NCBI RefSeq assembly: GCF_004770995.1
Contig: NZ_RQHW01000031.1
Location: forward strand, 124,001 to 188,000
Length of the DNA stretch: 64,000 nucleotides
Origin: Leptospira idonii
GTDB taxonomy: Bacteria > Spirochaetota > Leptospiria > Leptospirales > Leptospiraceae
Direction of reading: 5' to 3'
Part shown: piece after piece, positions 55,086 through 63,833 of the stretch
How positions within the stretch are numbered: position 1 is the first letter of the stretch
Layout of the letters: every line of letters starts with the position of its first letter
Notes under the pieces: model-generated
Told to the model about the DNA's origin: nothing
Database searches by the model: none
Seen by the model: the letters and a program-made list of their open reading frames with translations, nothing else
Position numbers and translations under genes: made by a program

Positions 55086-57096
55086 AAGGAGGAACTACGA
55101 CTCCGTTCGTAAGAATTTTCTCCACTCTTCTTTTTTCCTTCAAAGCAAGTTGAATCTCTACTTCTCCTCCCAGTTCGATTACTAAATCGTAATATCCTAA
55201 AGCCTTTTGGAAGTCTCTGTATTGTTCGGACAATACACCCAGGCGGAATAATAATTTCAGAACAGGGACTTTATCGAGTTTGGTTTTGAGGACTCGAACC
55301 CTTGCTTCCTGATCTTCTATTTTGATATCCATCAATCTGTATTGGGAAAGCGCATCGTCTTCCGTTGTTATGAGAAGGTCTCTTTTAACTTTTTGTTTTT
55401 TGGCTTTGAGCTCTTCCAGTTCCTTTTCCGCTGCTATATGTTGTGTCTCCAGTTTTTTCCATTGAGAATAAGCAAGATTGAGTTTGTTTCTTTCCGCCTC
55501 CCAATTGCGCATCCATTTGTCTTTTCTGGAAAGATGATAGAATGCGATGGATTCCAAGTCTTCCAAATTGGATGTTTGTTCCAAGCCGGGGTTCCAATCT
55601 TTGCTGTTTCGGTCGAGCCAGTAAGTCAGAAACTCACCGCCTTTTTTTAAGTCACCGATCCCTGTGGCAAAAAACACTCCCATCTCGAAAGAAACTCTCG
55701 TTTTCTCAGAGTTATCCGGAGAGGTTTGAAAAAACTTTTCGTAATAATTTCCTGCGATTACTTTTCTCTTCAAATCCGCATTGATTGTCGCCAAACGAAG
55801 ATATGTTGATATTAGGTTCTGCTTTTGTGTTTCGTCCAAAGGATTGACCTTCAAAAGCAGTGTCAGATATTTTTCGTAGAAATCGGCGGCTTTTTCTTTT
55901 TTACCGTCTTGTCTGTATTGTTCCGCAACATCGAAAATCACCTGAGGATTTTCAGGCCACACAGAATATGCCTTTTCCAATAGAAGTTCGTATGCGAAAA
56001 AGTCGGTGTTTCTTTTGTAGTCGAAAAGTACGTAAATTCCTTTTCCTGCAACCCCTAGTTTGTTTATGATCTTGAGTCTTTCTTTGTTATCGTCTTCGAT
56101 TTTTTTGACAACGTTCGCCATGGCATAAAGTGTTTGGGAATCGGATTGTTGTTTTTGATTCAAATAAGGAAGATATCTAGTTTGCAGAGAAGTTTCATAA
56201 TTTTGAATAGCGGTCTTTAGGTTTCTTTCCCTGGATCTTACGATTTCTTCCTGAAGCGCTTCCTCGATTCTGATTTCAGAAGGAGATTTACCGGAACGAG
56301 CCGATCTAGCAGACGATAGATGCAATTCATCTTTGGCTTGTTTGTATTCTTTTTCCGCTTTTTCTTTGTTTGCCCAAACTTGTTTGTGTTCTAAAGCGGA
56401 ACCCACGAACAGGGATTGATAATCTTCTTTTTGCCATTCCCCGTCTCGAAACATAACTTCCGTTTGATCTAAAGGATGATAACGAAATGCGGCCAAATAA
56501 TGTCTGAGCGAAGGCGCGTATTTTTCAGACTCTGCATACAACTTCGCCAAACGAATATGAAGCTGGTAAAGGACGGGAGAGTCCCGAACGATATAGGTTT
56601 CGGAATGTTTATGAGTGCTTTCCCAAAGAAGGAGGCGGATGTCGTTCGAATCGGAACGGGAAGAATAGATGTTCCCTTTTTCCCGATCCTCCCAAATTCT
56701 TTTTTCCTCGATGAATTGGCTGTAGTACCTCTTCAGTAATCCTTCCGCTTCCCTGATTTTTGTCTCAACGGATTTAGGGCCTGTTTCCATGGCTTCTTCG
56801 GTAGGATTGTCGGTGAGAGATGTAGTACCTTCTACAACCGGAGTCGCAGGGTTTTCCGGTTCATTCGGATCGGTAGTTGCGGTAGGTACCACAACGGGGC
56901 GGAGAGCGATCCCGGAATCTTCGTCTATGGGAATCCTTTTTTCCGAATCCAGCTGAGCCAGCTCCTCGGGAGAAATTACCTGGAGAGGATTCATGTACAA
57001 TCCGGACAGAGGGTTGCGTCGATCTTCCTCTCCCGCCCAAAGGGGGAATAGTAAGATGACGAAAAAATAAACAAATCTGTTCGGAAAAAGGCGCAT
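55069..57096 (-). CDS. Exported tetratricopeptide-repeat protein
   Basis: 675 residues. The signal VYFFVILLFPLWAGEED is followed by a Pro/Thr-rich region (about 65-110) and long helical stretches with TPR character (VIFDVAEQYRQDGKKEKAADFYEKYL, RDFQKALGYYDLVIELGG) and coiled coil. It is likely periplasmic or outer-membrane attached. A copy of the 12-base repeat lies inside the coding part (56882-56893), reading Val-Val-Pro-Thr. Function unknown. Confidence 0.8.
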   Translation of the reverse strand: MRLFPNRFVYFFVILLFPLWAGEEDRRNPLSGLYMNPLQVISPEELAQLDSEKRIPIDEDSGIALRPVVVPTATTDPNEPENPATPVVEGTTSLTDNPTEEAMETGPKSVETKIREAEGLLKRYYSQFIEEKRIWEDREKGNIYSSRSDSNDIRLLLWESTHKHSETYIVRDSPVLYQLHIRLAKLYAESEKYAPSLRHYLAAFRYHPLDQTEVMFRDGEWQKEDYQSLFVGSALEHKQVWANKEKAEKEYKQAKDELHLSSARSARSGKSPSEIRIEEALQEEIVRSRERNLKTAIQNYETSLQTRYLPYLNQKQQSDSQTLYAMANVVKKIEDDNKERLKIINKLGVAGKGIYVLFDYKRNTDFFAYELLLEKAYSVWPENPQVIFDVAEQYRQDGKKEKAADFYEKYLTLLLKVNPLDETQKQNLISTYLRLATINADLKRKVIAGNYYEKFFQTSPDNSEKTRVSFEMGVFFATGIGDLKKGGEFLTYWLDRNSKDWNPGLEQTSNLEDLESIAFYHLSRKDKWMRNWEAERNKLNLAYSQWKKLETQHIAAEKELEELKAKKQKVKRDLLITTEDDALSQYRLMDIKIEDQEARVRVLKTKLDKVPVLKLLFRLGVLSEQYRDFQKALGYYDLVIELGGEVEIQLALKEKRRVEKILTNGVVVPPFSESI
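56882..56893 (+). repeat. 12-base repeat GTAGGTACCACA, coding copy
   Basis: Exact copy inside the TPR-protein gene. On the coding (minus) strand it reads TGTGGTACCTAC and encodes part of Val-Val-Pro-Thr. Only 300-400 bases from two intergenic copies. Confidence 0.7.
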
Positions 57097-57205
57097 CTCG
57101 AATGATTCTCTATCTACTCTAACCTATCGGCGAAAAAAGAAAATCCTTTCCTCTAAAAGATGTTGTCAATGAAAGAACTTCATCTATGAAGAAGGATAGA
57201 ATGTG

Positions 57206-57217
57206 GTAGGTACCACA
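57206..57217 (+). repeat. 12-base repeat GTAGGTACCACA, intergenic copy in a larger palindrome
   Basis: In the 209-base divergent gap between the TPR-protein gene and the nucleotidyltransferase gene. Here the neighbouring bases extend it to TGTGGTA-GG-TACCACA (57202-57217), a 7-bp inverted repeat with a two-base centre. Confidence 0.7.
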
Positions 57218-57269
57218 AAAACAGATTCCCATTTCAGAAGAATCTCCTCCGAAAAAAGAGGATTCGTAA

Positions 57270-57281
57270 GTAGGTACCACA
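57270..57281 (+). repeat. 12-base repeat GTAGGTACCACA, intergenic copy
   Basis: A second copy in the same divergent gap, 64 bases after the previous one and 25 bases before the nucleotidyltransferase start. Its position fits a promoter or operator region of that gene. No clear -35/-10 pair is visible around it. Confidence 0.7.
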
Positions 57282-57305
57282 AATCTGCCGAAAACCCGGG
57301 GCAAT

Positions 57306-57983
57306 ATGGCAAAAAACATAGTCGAACGTTATCTGGTATTGAAAAACAAATACCGCAATTATGACACGAAATATGCCCTCAAAAGGATGCAGGCATTCCG
57401 ATTGGCCACTCAGGAACTTTCCCGCAAAGGTTACGAAGTCGCTTTGGAAATCTTAGGTTCCATCAATTTCGGAATCGTGGAACCTACTTCCGACGTGGAC
57501 TGTATCCTTTTGATAGAATGCAATGTTCATAAAGAGCATGGCTGCTGCCCTCCCCACTGCAATAATGTAACTTTCGTTAAACAAGAAATTTCGAAGTTCG
57601 TTCAGAAACGTTTGGCCCCGGAAACTTTCAATATAGAATATTTGGACACGATCAATCTGAAGTATGTAGAGGAAAAAATCAGAGAAGAGAAAGTATTGGG
57701 CGATGAGACTTTGTTCTGCCTTCTTTTTTACAGAAATATAGGAAGGCCGGTCAACCGCCCTCTCTTCATTCCTTACTGTGACGAGCTGGAAGAAAATGCC
57801 GACTTTGTGCGAGAAATCATTCCCTGGGCTTCGGAAGCGTTGGAAGGATATCTCAACACCAACCAACATAGATTGTCATTCAATAAGTACAACGAGAGAA
57901 TCAGGGCGAGAGGATTGGATCTTCCGGAAGGACTCCAACAAGAATTACACGCTTATATGGAAGGAGAAGGTCACACAGGTTGA
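57306..57983 (+). CDS. Nucleotidyltransferase-fold protein with cysteine cluster
   Basis: 225 residues. The motif GSINFGIVEPTSDVDCILL (about 56-74) is the GS-x-D-x-D signature of the pol-beta/MNT nucleotidyltransferase superfamily. It is followed by CNVHKEHGCCPPHCNNV, a Cys/His-rich insertion that could bind metal. The remaining part is helical. No partner gene is next to it; the upstream gap carries two copies of the 12-base repeat. Its stop abuts that of the convergent PhoU-like gene. Confidence 0.78.
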   Translation: MAKNIVERYLVLKNKYRNYDTKYALKRMQAFRLATQELSRKGYEVALEILGSINFGIVEPTSDVDCILLIECNVHKEHGCCPPHCNNVTFVKQEISKFVQKRLAPETFNIEYLDTINLKYVEEKIREEKVLGDETLFCLLFYRNIGRPVNRPLFIPYCDELEENADFVREIIPWASEALEGYLNTNQHRLSFNKYNERIRARGLDLPEGLQQELHAYMEGEGHTG

Positions 57984-58709
57984 TCAACCCGCGTGCCGGA
58001 TTGAGTTCTGACCCAAACTAGCATTCTCCAAATGGCGGATGTCTTTTCCCGTATTCAAACGCACCAACTCTTCGGCTACGTTGACGGAATAGTCACCTAA
58101 CCTTTCCAAGGCGAGAATGATGCGGTAGATGTCTGCGAATTCCACTTTTTCCATATCGTTCGCATCTCTGTATTTTTTAAAAGCTTCCGTACAAAGACCA
58201 TTTAACTCATCTTCAATGGTATTCACACTTCCCATAAACCTTTCTTTTTCTTCTACAAGAGACTCGATCGCCATTCCCGCAAGAGTGATCACTCTGGAAA
58301 GAATCAATCCCATCGGTTCCTCTTTTTTGAAAAGACCTTTGCGGATCGTTTTGTAACGAAAAACTTCCGCACAGTTGACCACCTGATCTCCCATCCTTTC
58401 CATGTTTCTTGTGATACGAATGGCGGAGAGTGCGAAACGAAGAGGATCTTTTTTAAGAATGATGTCGCTGTCGACATCCCCCATCCCCAAAATATTTCGA
58501 TTGGTGATCGCTTCTAAGATCGCATTTTGGGAGAGGTTGTCGTTTTCTTTTTCCAGCTCATCGATGAGATCATCCCGGCTGACGATGGTATCGGCAAGTG
58601 CGTAATCATCGTTCTCCAGAACATCACCTAACATGATGACTTGTTCAAGAACAAGCTCCGCCATAGAATAAAGATTTTTTCGAAGGTAATAAAATTTGGA
58701 GATCATCAT
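57984..58709 (-). CDS. PhoU-domain protein
   Basis: 241 residues with the PhoU three-helix repeat pattern ([37 protein letters not shown], then [25 protein letters not shown] and [19 protein letters not shown]). PhoU proteins modulate phosphate uptake and PhoR signalling. No pst gene is adjacent, so it may be a transporter-linked or orphan relative. It follows cheW by 14 bases on the same strand. Confidence 0.88.
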   Translation of the reverse strand: MMISKFYYLRKNLYSMAELVLEQVIMLGDVLENDDYALADTIVSRDDLIDELEKENDNLSQNAILEAITNRNILGMGDVDSDIILKKDPLRFALSAIRITRNMERMGDQVVNCAEVFRYKTIRKGLFKKEEPMGLILSRVITLAGMAIESLVEEKERFMGSVNTIEDELNGLCTEAFKKYRDANDMEKVEFADIYRIILALERLGDYSVNVAEELVRLNTGKDIRHLENASLGQNSIRHAG

Positions 58710-58723
58710 AGCAGTCAGAATAC

Positions 58724-59203
58724 TTAGACAACTGCCATGTCGGAAATTTCCTCTACCGTAAGAATTTTTTCAATATCGATCAAAATGATGAACCGATTGT
58801 CTTTTTTACCTACCCCAGTGATATAACGGGAAGAGATTCCTTTCACGGAAGGAGGAGGAGGGTCTACTTGGCTTGCTGGAAAATGAACCACATGAGACAC
58901 CTTGTCCACAATGACCCCTACCGATTTTCCACCGATGCTGATGACAATGGCTCTTTCCGCATTGGCTTCCGCACCCGTTTTGATATTGAGTCGTTTGGCT
59001 AGGTCGATCATGCGAACCACTTTACCGCGAATGTCCATGATCCCCGCAAAATAGTTCTTAGACTGGGGAACACGGATCAGGTTGGTGATCTTAACGATCT
59101 CTTCCACAATCGTAATCGGGATTGCATATTCCTCATCACCTAAGTTGAATATGATGTACTGCTCGTGGATGAATTGATTACTGCTTGTAGATTCTTTTGC
59201 CAT
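58724..59203 (-). CDS. cheW: CheW chemotaxis coupling protein
   Basis: 159 residues with one CheW domain ([59 protein letters not shown]). CheW bridges chemoreceptors and CheA. No other che gene is here, so this copy is separate from a main chemotaxis cluster in the window. It is part of the long minus run with the PhoU-like protein downstream. Confidence 0.95.
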   Translation of the reverse strand: MAKESTSSNQFIHEQYIIFNLGDEEYAIPITIVEEIVKITNLIRVPQSKNYFAGIMDIRGKVVRMIDLAKRLNIKTGAEANAERAIVISIGGKSVGVIVDKVSHVVHFPASQVDPPPPSVKGISSRYITGVGKKDNRFIILIDIEKILTVEEISDMAVV

Positions 59204-59218
59204 GGATTCAAGGCCTGT

Positions 59219-59950
59219 CTAAAAATAGACATAGCCGTTATAGAAAAAATATGAACCCAGGGATAGAAATGACAACACTTTTGTAAAAAGGACAGATCGT
59301 TTTCTCACAAGAAAATCAAGTAATCCTGCGGCCATACCCAATCCGGCAAGAGTCCATCCTAATATGACATAATCATAGTAAGTGATGTAGATGAGATAGG
59401 CCAAACCGAATCCCAAGCTGAGATCCTGCAAATCCCCCAAGACCCTTCTTTTGAAGCGTGTCCAGAGGCTTCCTCTGGCCTTTCTAGCCTCTCTGCGCTC
59501 CCTCCTCCATCTTTGGAACCTAGTTTCCCGCACAATCCCGAAAACGGAATCATAACGAGTAGAAGATGGGAAACGGGAACCTCTCCCCTCTCTGCCTTCC
59601 CGGTCCAAAGGTTCGGGAACAAAGGGAGGAAAAATATCATAACAGCCTCCGATGGAAGCCAAAAGATCTTGGTCGGGAAGAGTGGAAAAATAATCTCGAA
59701 ATGGCCAGAGTTTGCGGAAGACGGGGTATGCCCTTCCTGAAGAAACATCTTTCTCCTGGAGTACTGTACCATTACGAACAGTGGCCGCATAGATACGGCC
59801 CTTTTCTTCTTTGATCTCTACTGCTAGCCTAACGAGCCTTTCGTGAAAGTTGAACTCAGCCTCTAGGACGTCCCCTAGAGCTGTTTCCATAGTATAGGCA
59901 CGGATGAAACCCGGTGTGCGGGGTTTCTGTTTCCTCCAGACATGCTTCAT
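59219..59950 (-). CDS. Hypothetical membrane protein
   Basis: 243 residues, not recognised. The first 160 residues are soluble, including an arginine-rich stretch (RWRRERREARKARGSLWTRFKRRV). Two or three C-terminal membrane helices follow (LSLGFGLAYLIYITYYDYVILGWTLAGLG, VLSFLSLGSYFFYNGYVYF). It is co-oriented with cheW 15 bases downstream. No role can be assigned. Confidence 0.7.
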   Translation of the reverse strand: MKHVWRKQKPRTPGFIRAYTMETALGDVLEAEFNFHERLVRLAVEIKEEKGRIYAATVRNGTVLQEKDVSSGRAYPVFRKLWPFRDYFSTLPDQDLLASIGGCYDIFPPFVPEPLDREGREGRGSRFPSSTRYDSVFGIVRETRFQRWRRERREARKARGSLWTRFKRRVLGDLQDLSLGFGLAYLIYITYYDYVILGWTLAGLGMAAGLLDFLVRKRSVLFTKVLSFLSLGSYFFYNGYVYF

Positions 59951-59991
59951 AGCACATCTATCGGAGGAAAAAGAAAGTCACTGAAGGAAGA

Positions 59992-60084
59992 TTATTTCTT
60001 CTTTTTGTGTCTGTTGGCTCTTCTTTTCTTCTTACGTTTATGGGTTGCGATTTTTCTGCGCTTTCTCTTTTTTCCGGAAGGCAT
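59992..60084 (-). CDS. 30-residue bS22/mS38-like (AURKAIP1/COX24-type) ribosomal protein
   Basis: Only 30 residues, beginning MPSGKKRKRRKIATHKRKKK, almost entirely Lys, Arg and His. This matches the tiny basic proteins annotated as AURKAIP1/COX24-domain in Bacteroidetes and related bacteria, equivalents of mitochondrial mS38 and mycobacterial bS22. The start ATG 60084 has a very strong ribosome site (GGAGGAAGGA). It lies between manC and the hypothetical membrane-protein gene on the same strand. Confidence 0.8.
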   Translation of the reverse strand: MPSGKKRKRRKIATHKRKKKRRANRHKKKK

Positions 60085-60120
60085 TCCTTCCTCCTTATTT
60101 AAGCCTGTTATGTCAAAATT

Positions 60121-61191
60121 CTAATCAAGGTACTTTTGTAAAACTTTATTTTTCCGCATATTTGAAAGCATAGATTTGATCTCTCCTACGCCTTCTCTGG
60201 AAGAAACAAACAATACGTCCGGTTCTTCGACCACGATGAGGTCATCCACTCCCAAAAAGGCGATGAGTTCCTTCTGAACGGAGGAAATATTCCCTTTGGC
60301 TTTGTGATAAAAAACTTCTTTTCCCTGGTGATGGTTCTTGTGGGAATCTCCCGGCAGGATCCTCTCCAAAGACATCCAGGAACCCACATCGTCCCAATTG
60401 AAACTCGCCTCCACCATTCGGATGCGGCTGGATTTTTCCATGATGGCAGTGTCCACCGCTTCGCTGGGAAGAAGTGCGAACGCATTTTTGAGATCTCCGA
60501 AATTTTTAAAAGGAAACCCGCTTTTTAACGGTTGTAAGATGGAAGGAGCGTATCTTTCGAATTCTTGCAGAATGGTTTCCACTCGGAATAGGAAAATACC
60601 GGGATTCCAATAGAAGTTTTTCTTTTTAATGTATTTGAGAGCGGTTTTGAAATCGGGTTTTTCGAAGAACGCTTTGACTTGGTATCCTACATCCGTCGGT
60701 TTTCCCGCACTGATGTATCCGTATCCCACTTCGGGACGATTGGGTTTCACTCCCAGAAGAACAAGTCCGTGCTCTGTTTCGAATAATGCTTGTTCGATGG
60801 TTTTTGTAAAATCTTTTACAGGATCGATGAATGCATCCGCAGAAAGAACGATTAGATTCGGATTCCCGAATTTCTTTTGAAAATAAAGTGCGGAAAGTGC
60901 GATGATGGGAGCTGTGTTTTTTCCTTCCGGCTCAATGATGAAATTATTGGAAGGAAACTTAGGATCTTTTTTTAGGATTTCGTTTTTGAGAGTTGCGTTC
61001 GTTCCGATGTAAATGCGGTCCGCACTTGTAATCGTTAACGCCCGATCGATGGTCTCTCGGAGAAGAGTTTTATTGGAATAAACTTTTTGAAGTTGTTTCG
61101 GAGAATTCGTACGGGAACGGGGCCAGAATCTCTCCCCTTTCCCCCCTGCCATAATAAGAACAACCGGTAATTCTTTAGGTAATTTTGCCAT
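60121..61191 (-). CDS. manC: Mannose-1-phosphate guanylyltransferase
   Basis: 356 residues, consistent with a single-domain enzyme lacking the C-terminal isomerase part. The nucleotidyltransferase signature is [30 protein letters not shown], the sugar-binding region is [16 protein letters not shown], and metal ligands are in VLSADAF. It makes GDP-mannose for polysaccharides. Follows hfq by about 65 bases. Confidence 0.9.
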   Translation of the reverse strand: MAKLPKELPVVLIMAGGKGERFWPRSRTNSPKQLQKVYSNKTLLRETIDRALTITSADRIYIGTNATLKNEILKKDPKFPSNNFIIEPEGKNTAPIIALSALYFQKKFGNPNLIVLSADAFIDPVKDFTKTIEQALFETEHGLVLLGVKPNRPEVGYGYISAGKPTDVGYQVKAFFEKPDFKTALKYIKKKNFYWNPGIFLFRVETILQEFERYAPSILQPLKSGFPFKNFGDLKNAFALLPSEAVDTAIMEKSSRIRMVEASFNWDDVGSWMSLERILPGDSHKNHHQGKEVFYHKAKGNISSVQKELIAFLGVDDLIVVEEPDVLFVSSREGVGEIKSMLSNMRKNKVLQKYLD

Positions 61192-61255
61192 AAGTACAAA
61201 AGTCGACTAGAAGCCAGATTTTAAGAGAGGAGGAAAAGGAAAACCACAAAAGCTT

Positions 61256-61507
61256 TTAAGCGCTAGCCGCATCCTTAGGGGTTTCTTCCGAATGAAGTTT
61301 GATCGGTTTCGCCGGGATGATTGTGGAAATCGCATGTTTGTACACTAAATTTTGTTTGTTATCGTTTTCCAAAATGATGGTGAAGTTGTCGAAACTTACC
61401 ACTTTGCCTTTCAAAGGAACCCCGTTTAACAAGTAAATTGTGAGATCGATTTTTTCTTTTCTAGCAGTGTTGAGAAGTTGGTCTTGAATGTTATTTTTTG
61501 CAGACAT
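61256..61507 (-). CDS. hfq: RNA chaperone Hfq
   Basis: 83 residues. The Sm1 motif is [26 protein letters not shown], and Sm2 has [14 protein letters not shown] with the conserved YKH. Hfq binds small RNAs and mRNAs. It lies 29 bases downstream of miaA, the classic miaA-hfq arrangement. Confidence 0.95.
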   Translation of the reverse strand: MSAKNNIQDQLLNTARKEKIDLTIYLLNGVPLKGKVVSFDNFTIILENDNKQNLVYKHAISTIIPAKPIKLHSEETPKDAASA

Positions 61508-61535
61508 TGGAAATCCCGAGTGTTTTCTATATTTT

Positions 61536-62444
61536 TTAATCTATCTTTGTATATTCTTTGAGCGCCTTTTCCCAAGACATGGGAGAAAGAAGAGGGTCTT
61601 TTCGAAACCAAGTGACCTGTCTTTTGGCGTAGTTTCTGTGAGACTGAGCCAACCGTTCTAGGAATGAATTAACATCTATCCTTCCATACAAGAAATCAAG
61701 CGCAAAATTATACCCTAGAGATTGAAGGCCGGGACAATCGGATCCGTATTTCTCTTCCACTTGTTTTGTCTCTTCCAACATCCCGTCTTTCAAAAGTCCG
61801 GGAACCCTTTCTTCGATTCGACGATAAAGTTCCTCTCTCGGCCAATCGATCCAAGCACCTTTGGGCTGAAGTTCCGGGAACTCTTGTAAAAAACCTCCAG
61901 TGGTTTGGGAAGATACCTCAGACCATAGAACTCCGGTGAGTACAACTTCGAGTGCCCTTCTCACCCGATATCCGTCCGTTTCCGAAATGTTCGTGAACGC
62001 TTTAGAATCTTTTTCTCTTAAGAGGGCGACTGCTTCCGACAAGGGAATGTTTTGTGCAAAATCTTTTGTCTCTTGTGGTACGTTTGGTACGGGATACATC
62101 CCTAAAAGAAATGCTCTGAGGTAAAATCCGGTTCCACAGATGAAAAAGGGAATCTTCTTTTTTTCCCAGATAGAGAACACCGCCTGCCTTGCCCATTCGG
62201 AATATTCTTTGGCGTTGGTGGATTTATCTGCCGTAAGAGTTCCTACAATCCAATGGGGGATGTGGGAAAGTTCTTTCGAGGTAGGAGATGTGGTACCTAC
62301 GGCAAGTTCCGAATACACCTGCCGGGAATCGAAAGATACAATTTCAAAACGATGGGGATCTAGGGATTGAGTGAGAGAAGTTTTGCCGGATCCAGTAGGT
62401 CCGGCAACAATGGGAAGGAACGGGGAAAAAGGGGTAGGTACCAC
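61536..62444 (-). CDS. miaA: tRNA dimethylallyltransferase MiaA
   Basis: 302 residues with P-loop [12 protein letters not shown] (about 15-26), the [17 protein letters not shown] region that binds substrate, and the C-terminal [13 protein letters not shown]. It adds a dimethylallyl group to A37 of tRNAs reading UNN codons. The start is GTG at 62444, which itself sits inside a copy of the 12-base repeat (TGTGGTACCTAC); a second copy is inside the gene at 62289-62300. Confidence 0.93.
   Translation of the reverse strand: MVPTPFSPFLPIVAGPTGSGKTSLTQSLDPHRFEIVSFDSRQVYSELAVGTTSPTSKELSHIPHWIVGTLTADKSTNAKEYSEWARQAVFSIWEKKKIPFFICGTGFYLRAFLLGMYPVPNVPQETKDFAQNIPLSEAVALLREKDSKAFTNISETDGYRVRRALEVVLTGVLWSEVSSQTTGGFLQEFPELQPKGAWIDWPREELYRRIEERVPGLLKDGMLEETKQVEEKYGSDCPGLQSLGYNFALDFLYGRIDVNSFLERLAQSHRNYAKRQVTWFRKDPLLSPMSWEKALKEYTKID
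62289..62300 (-). repeat. 12-base repeat GTAGGTACCACA, coding copy in miaA
   Basis: On the coding strand of miaA this copy reads GTAGGTACCACA and encodes Val-Gly-Thr-Thr, the opposite orientation to the copy at the miaA start. The same DNA word is therefore used in a different peptide context. Confidence 0.7.
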
Positions 62445-62445
62445 A
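62434..62445 (+). repeat. 12-base repeat covering the miaA start codon
   Basis: On the coding strand it reads TGTGGTACCTAC and supplies the GTG start and Val-Pro-Thr that open MiaA. A G4 run precedes it on the plus strand. It lies in the 12-base gap region after the FYDLN gene. Confidence 0.7.
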
Positions 62446-62456
62446 AAAGGAAATAT

Positions 62457-62999
62457 CTATTCCTCTTCTTCCGTGCTGGATGCTACCTCATCATCTTCCG
62501 CTTCTTCTAATTCTTCACCTTCTTCGAGGATTTCATCCTCTTCGATCATGGTTTCCTCTTCTTCTTCCACCTCATATTCACTTTGGCGGATGGCTGCCAT
62601 TCTCGACTTGATGGCAGGTTTTGCCAGCTGGTCGGCTCCACATTTAGGGCATTTTTTCTCAGGCTTATTGAGATCGTAAAACTTAGTGGAACAGGAATAG
62701 CAGGAGAATTTTTTCCCAAGCGGCCCATTAGAGATGATCTCGATTTTTGCGGACTTGGAAGGAGAGAAACTGGCTTTTTCCTTGGAAGTAGGTTTAGCAC
62801 TCACCGCAGGAGCTGGTTGCTTCGCTTTCGGTGCTGATTTGGGCGAACCCGCCGGTTTCACAGGGGGAGACTTTTTCTTCTCCTCCTTTTTAGGGGCAGA
62901 TTTGACTTCCTTGGCCGCCTTTTTCTTAGGGGGGGCTGATTTTTTGACTGCTTTTTTTGCTACCATAGGAGTTCTTTTGACGATTTTCGGAGACCCCAT
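62457..62999 (-). CDS. FYDLN-acid family protein with histone-H1-like N-terminus
   Basis: About 180 residues from ATG 62999. Residues 1-95 are a Lys/Ala/Pro-rich tail ([34 protein letters not shown]) resembling histone H1 C-termini. A zinc-ribbon-like core follows ([27 protein letters not shown]; CxxC twice), which defines the FYDLN family. A very acidic tail ([28 protein letters not shown]) ends it. DNA/RNA-binding is inferred from composition. A shorter start at 62966 is possible. miaA follows 12 bases downstream. Confidence 0.82.
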   Translation of the reverse strand: MGSPKIVKRTPMVAKKAVKKSAPPKKKAAKEVKSAPKKEEKKKSPPVKPAGSPKSAPKAKQPAPAVSAKPTSKEKASFSPSKSAKIEIISNGPLGKKFSCYSCSTKFYDLNKPEKKCPKCGADQLAKPAIKSRMAAIRQSEYEVEEEEETMIEEDEILEEGEELEEAEDDEVASSTEEEE

Positions 63000-63071
63000 C
63001 TCTGGGACAACCTTTTTGAAATTGGACGGTTTTCTCCTGGAATAAAATAATAGGAAAGTATTTTTTTTACT

Positions 63072-63833
63072 ATGACCCAATTAAGTGTAAATGTAAATAA
63101 GATCGCTACCTTACGAAACTCTCGGGGGGGAAATATCCCGAATGTGGTTCAGTTTTGCGAATTGATCTTAAATGCAGGAGCTCATGGAATCACAGTCCAT
63201 CCGAGAGAAGACGAACGCCACATAACAACACAAGATGTGTTCGCAATCAAACAATTTTTACTCGATTACAATAGAAAACATTCCACTCATAAAGAATTCA
63301 ATATCGAAGGAGAACCCAGCGAAAGGTTCGTCCAACTTGTTTTGAAAGCAAGTCCGGACCAAGCCACTCTGGTCCCTGTGACTCCGGGAGAAATCACTTC
63401 CGATCACGGTTTTCTTCTGAAAGATATTTCCGTGAAAAATTCGATTTCTCCGATCATTGAAAAATTCCACAAATCGGGAATTCGAGTTTCCTTGTTTATG
63501 GATACGAATTTAGAACAATACAAAATCGCAAAAGAAATCGATGCGGATCGAATCGAACTCTATACAGGTCCTTTCGCGCACGCATTCGACGGATCGGAAG
63601 AAGCGGGAAAAGTTTTTTATAAAGAATATGAAGCTGCAGCCAACGAAGCCCGCAAACAAGGTTTAGGTGTCAATGCGGGACACGATTTGGATACGAACAA
63701 TCTGCGTATTTTTTCCCACCTCCCTCATTTAGCGGAAGTCTCCATCGGCCACAGACTCGTGTCGCAAAGTCTCATCGATGGAATGGAAAAAACTGTAAAA
63801 GAATATCTTAAAATTCTTTCGAAAGATTCCTAA
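63072..63833 (+). CDS. pdxJ: Pyridoxine 5'-phosphate synthase PdxJ
   Basis: 253 residues. The N-terminus [50 protein letters not shown] holds active-site residues for amino-sugar phosphate binding, and [13 protein letters not shown] and [15 protein letters not shown] are conserved. It condenses deoxyxylulose-5-P and 1-amino-acetone-3-P to make pyridoxine phosphate. Its 3' end overlaps a convergent gene by 26 bases. Confidence 0.96.
   Translation: MTQLSVNVNKIATLRNSRGGNIPNVVQFCELILNAGAHGITVHPREDERHITTQDVFAIKQFLLDYNRKHSTHKEFNIEGEPSERFVQLVLKASPDQATLVPVTPGEITSDHGFLLKDISVKNSISPIIEKFHKSGIRVSLFMDTNLEQYKIAKEIDADRIELYTGPFAHAFDGSEEAGKVFYKEYEAAANEARKQGLGVNAGHDLDTNNLRIFSHLPHLAEVSIGHRLVSQSLIDGMEKTVKEYLKILSKDS

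Noticed and set aside
57978..57989. GGTTGATCAACC, perfect 12-bp palindrome at the ends of two convergent genes
   Set aside because: Two abutting TGA stops force TGATCA to be palindromic, so only three extra base pairs need explaining; no loop for a hairpin.
61247..61256. AAAAGCTTTT just after hfq
   Set aside because: A palindrome of simple A/T runs without a stem-loop; too common in AT-rich DNA to call a terminator.
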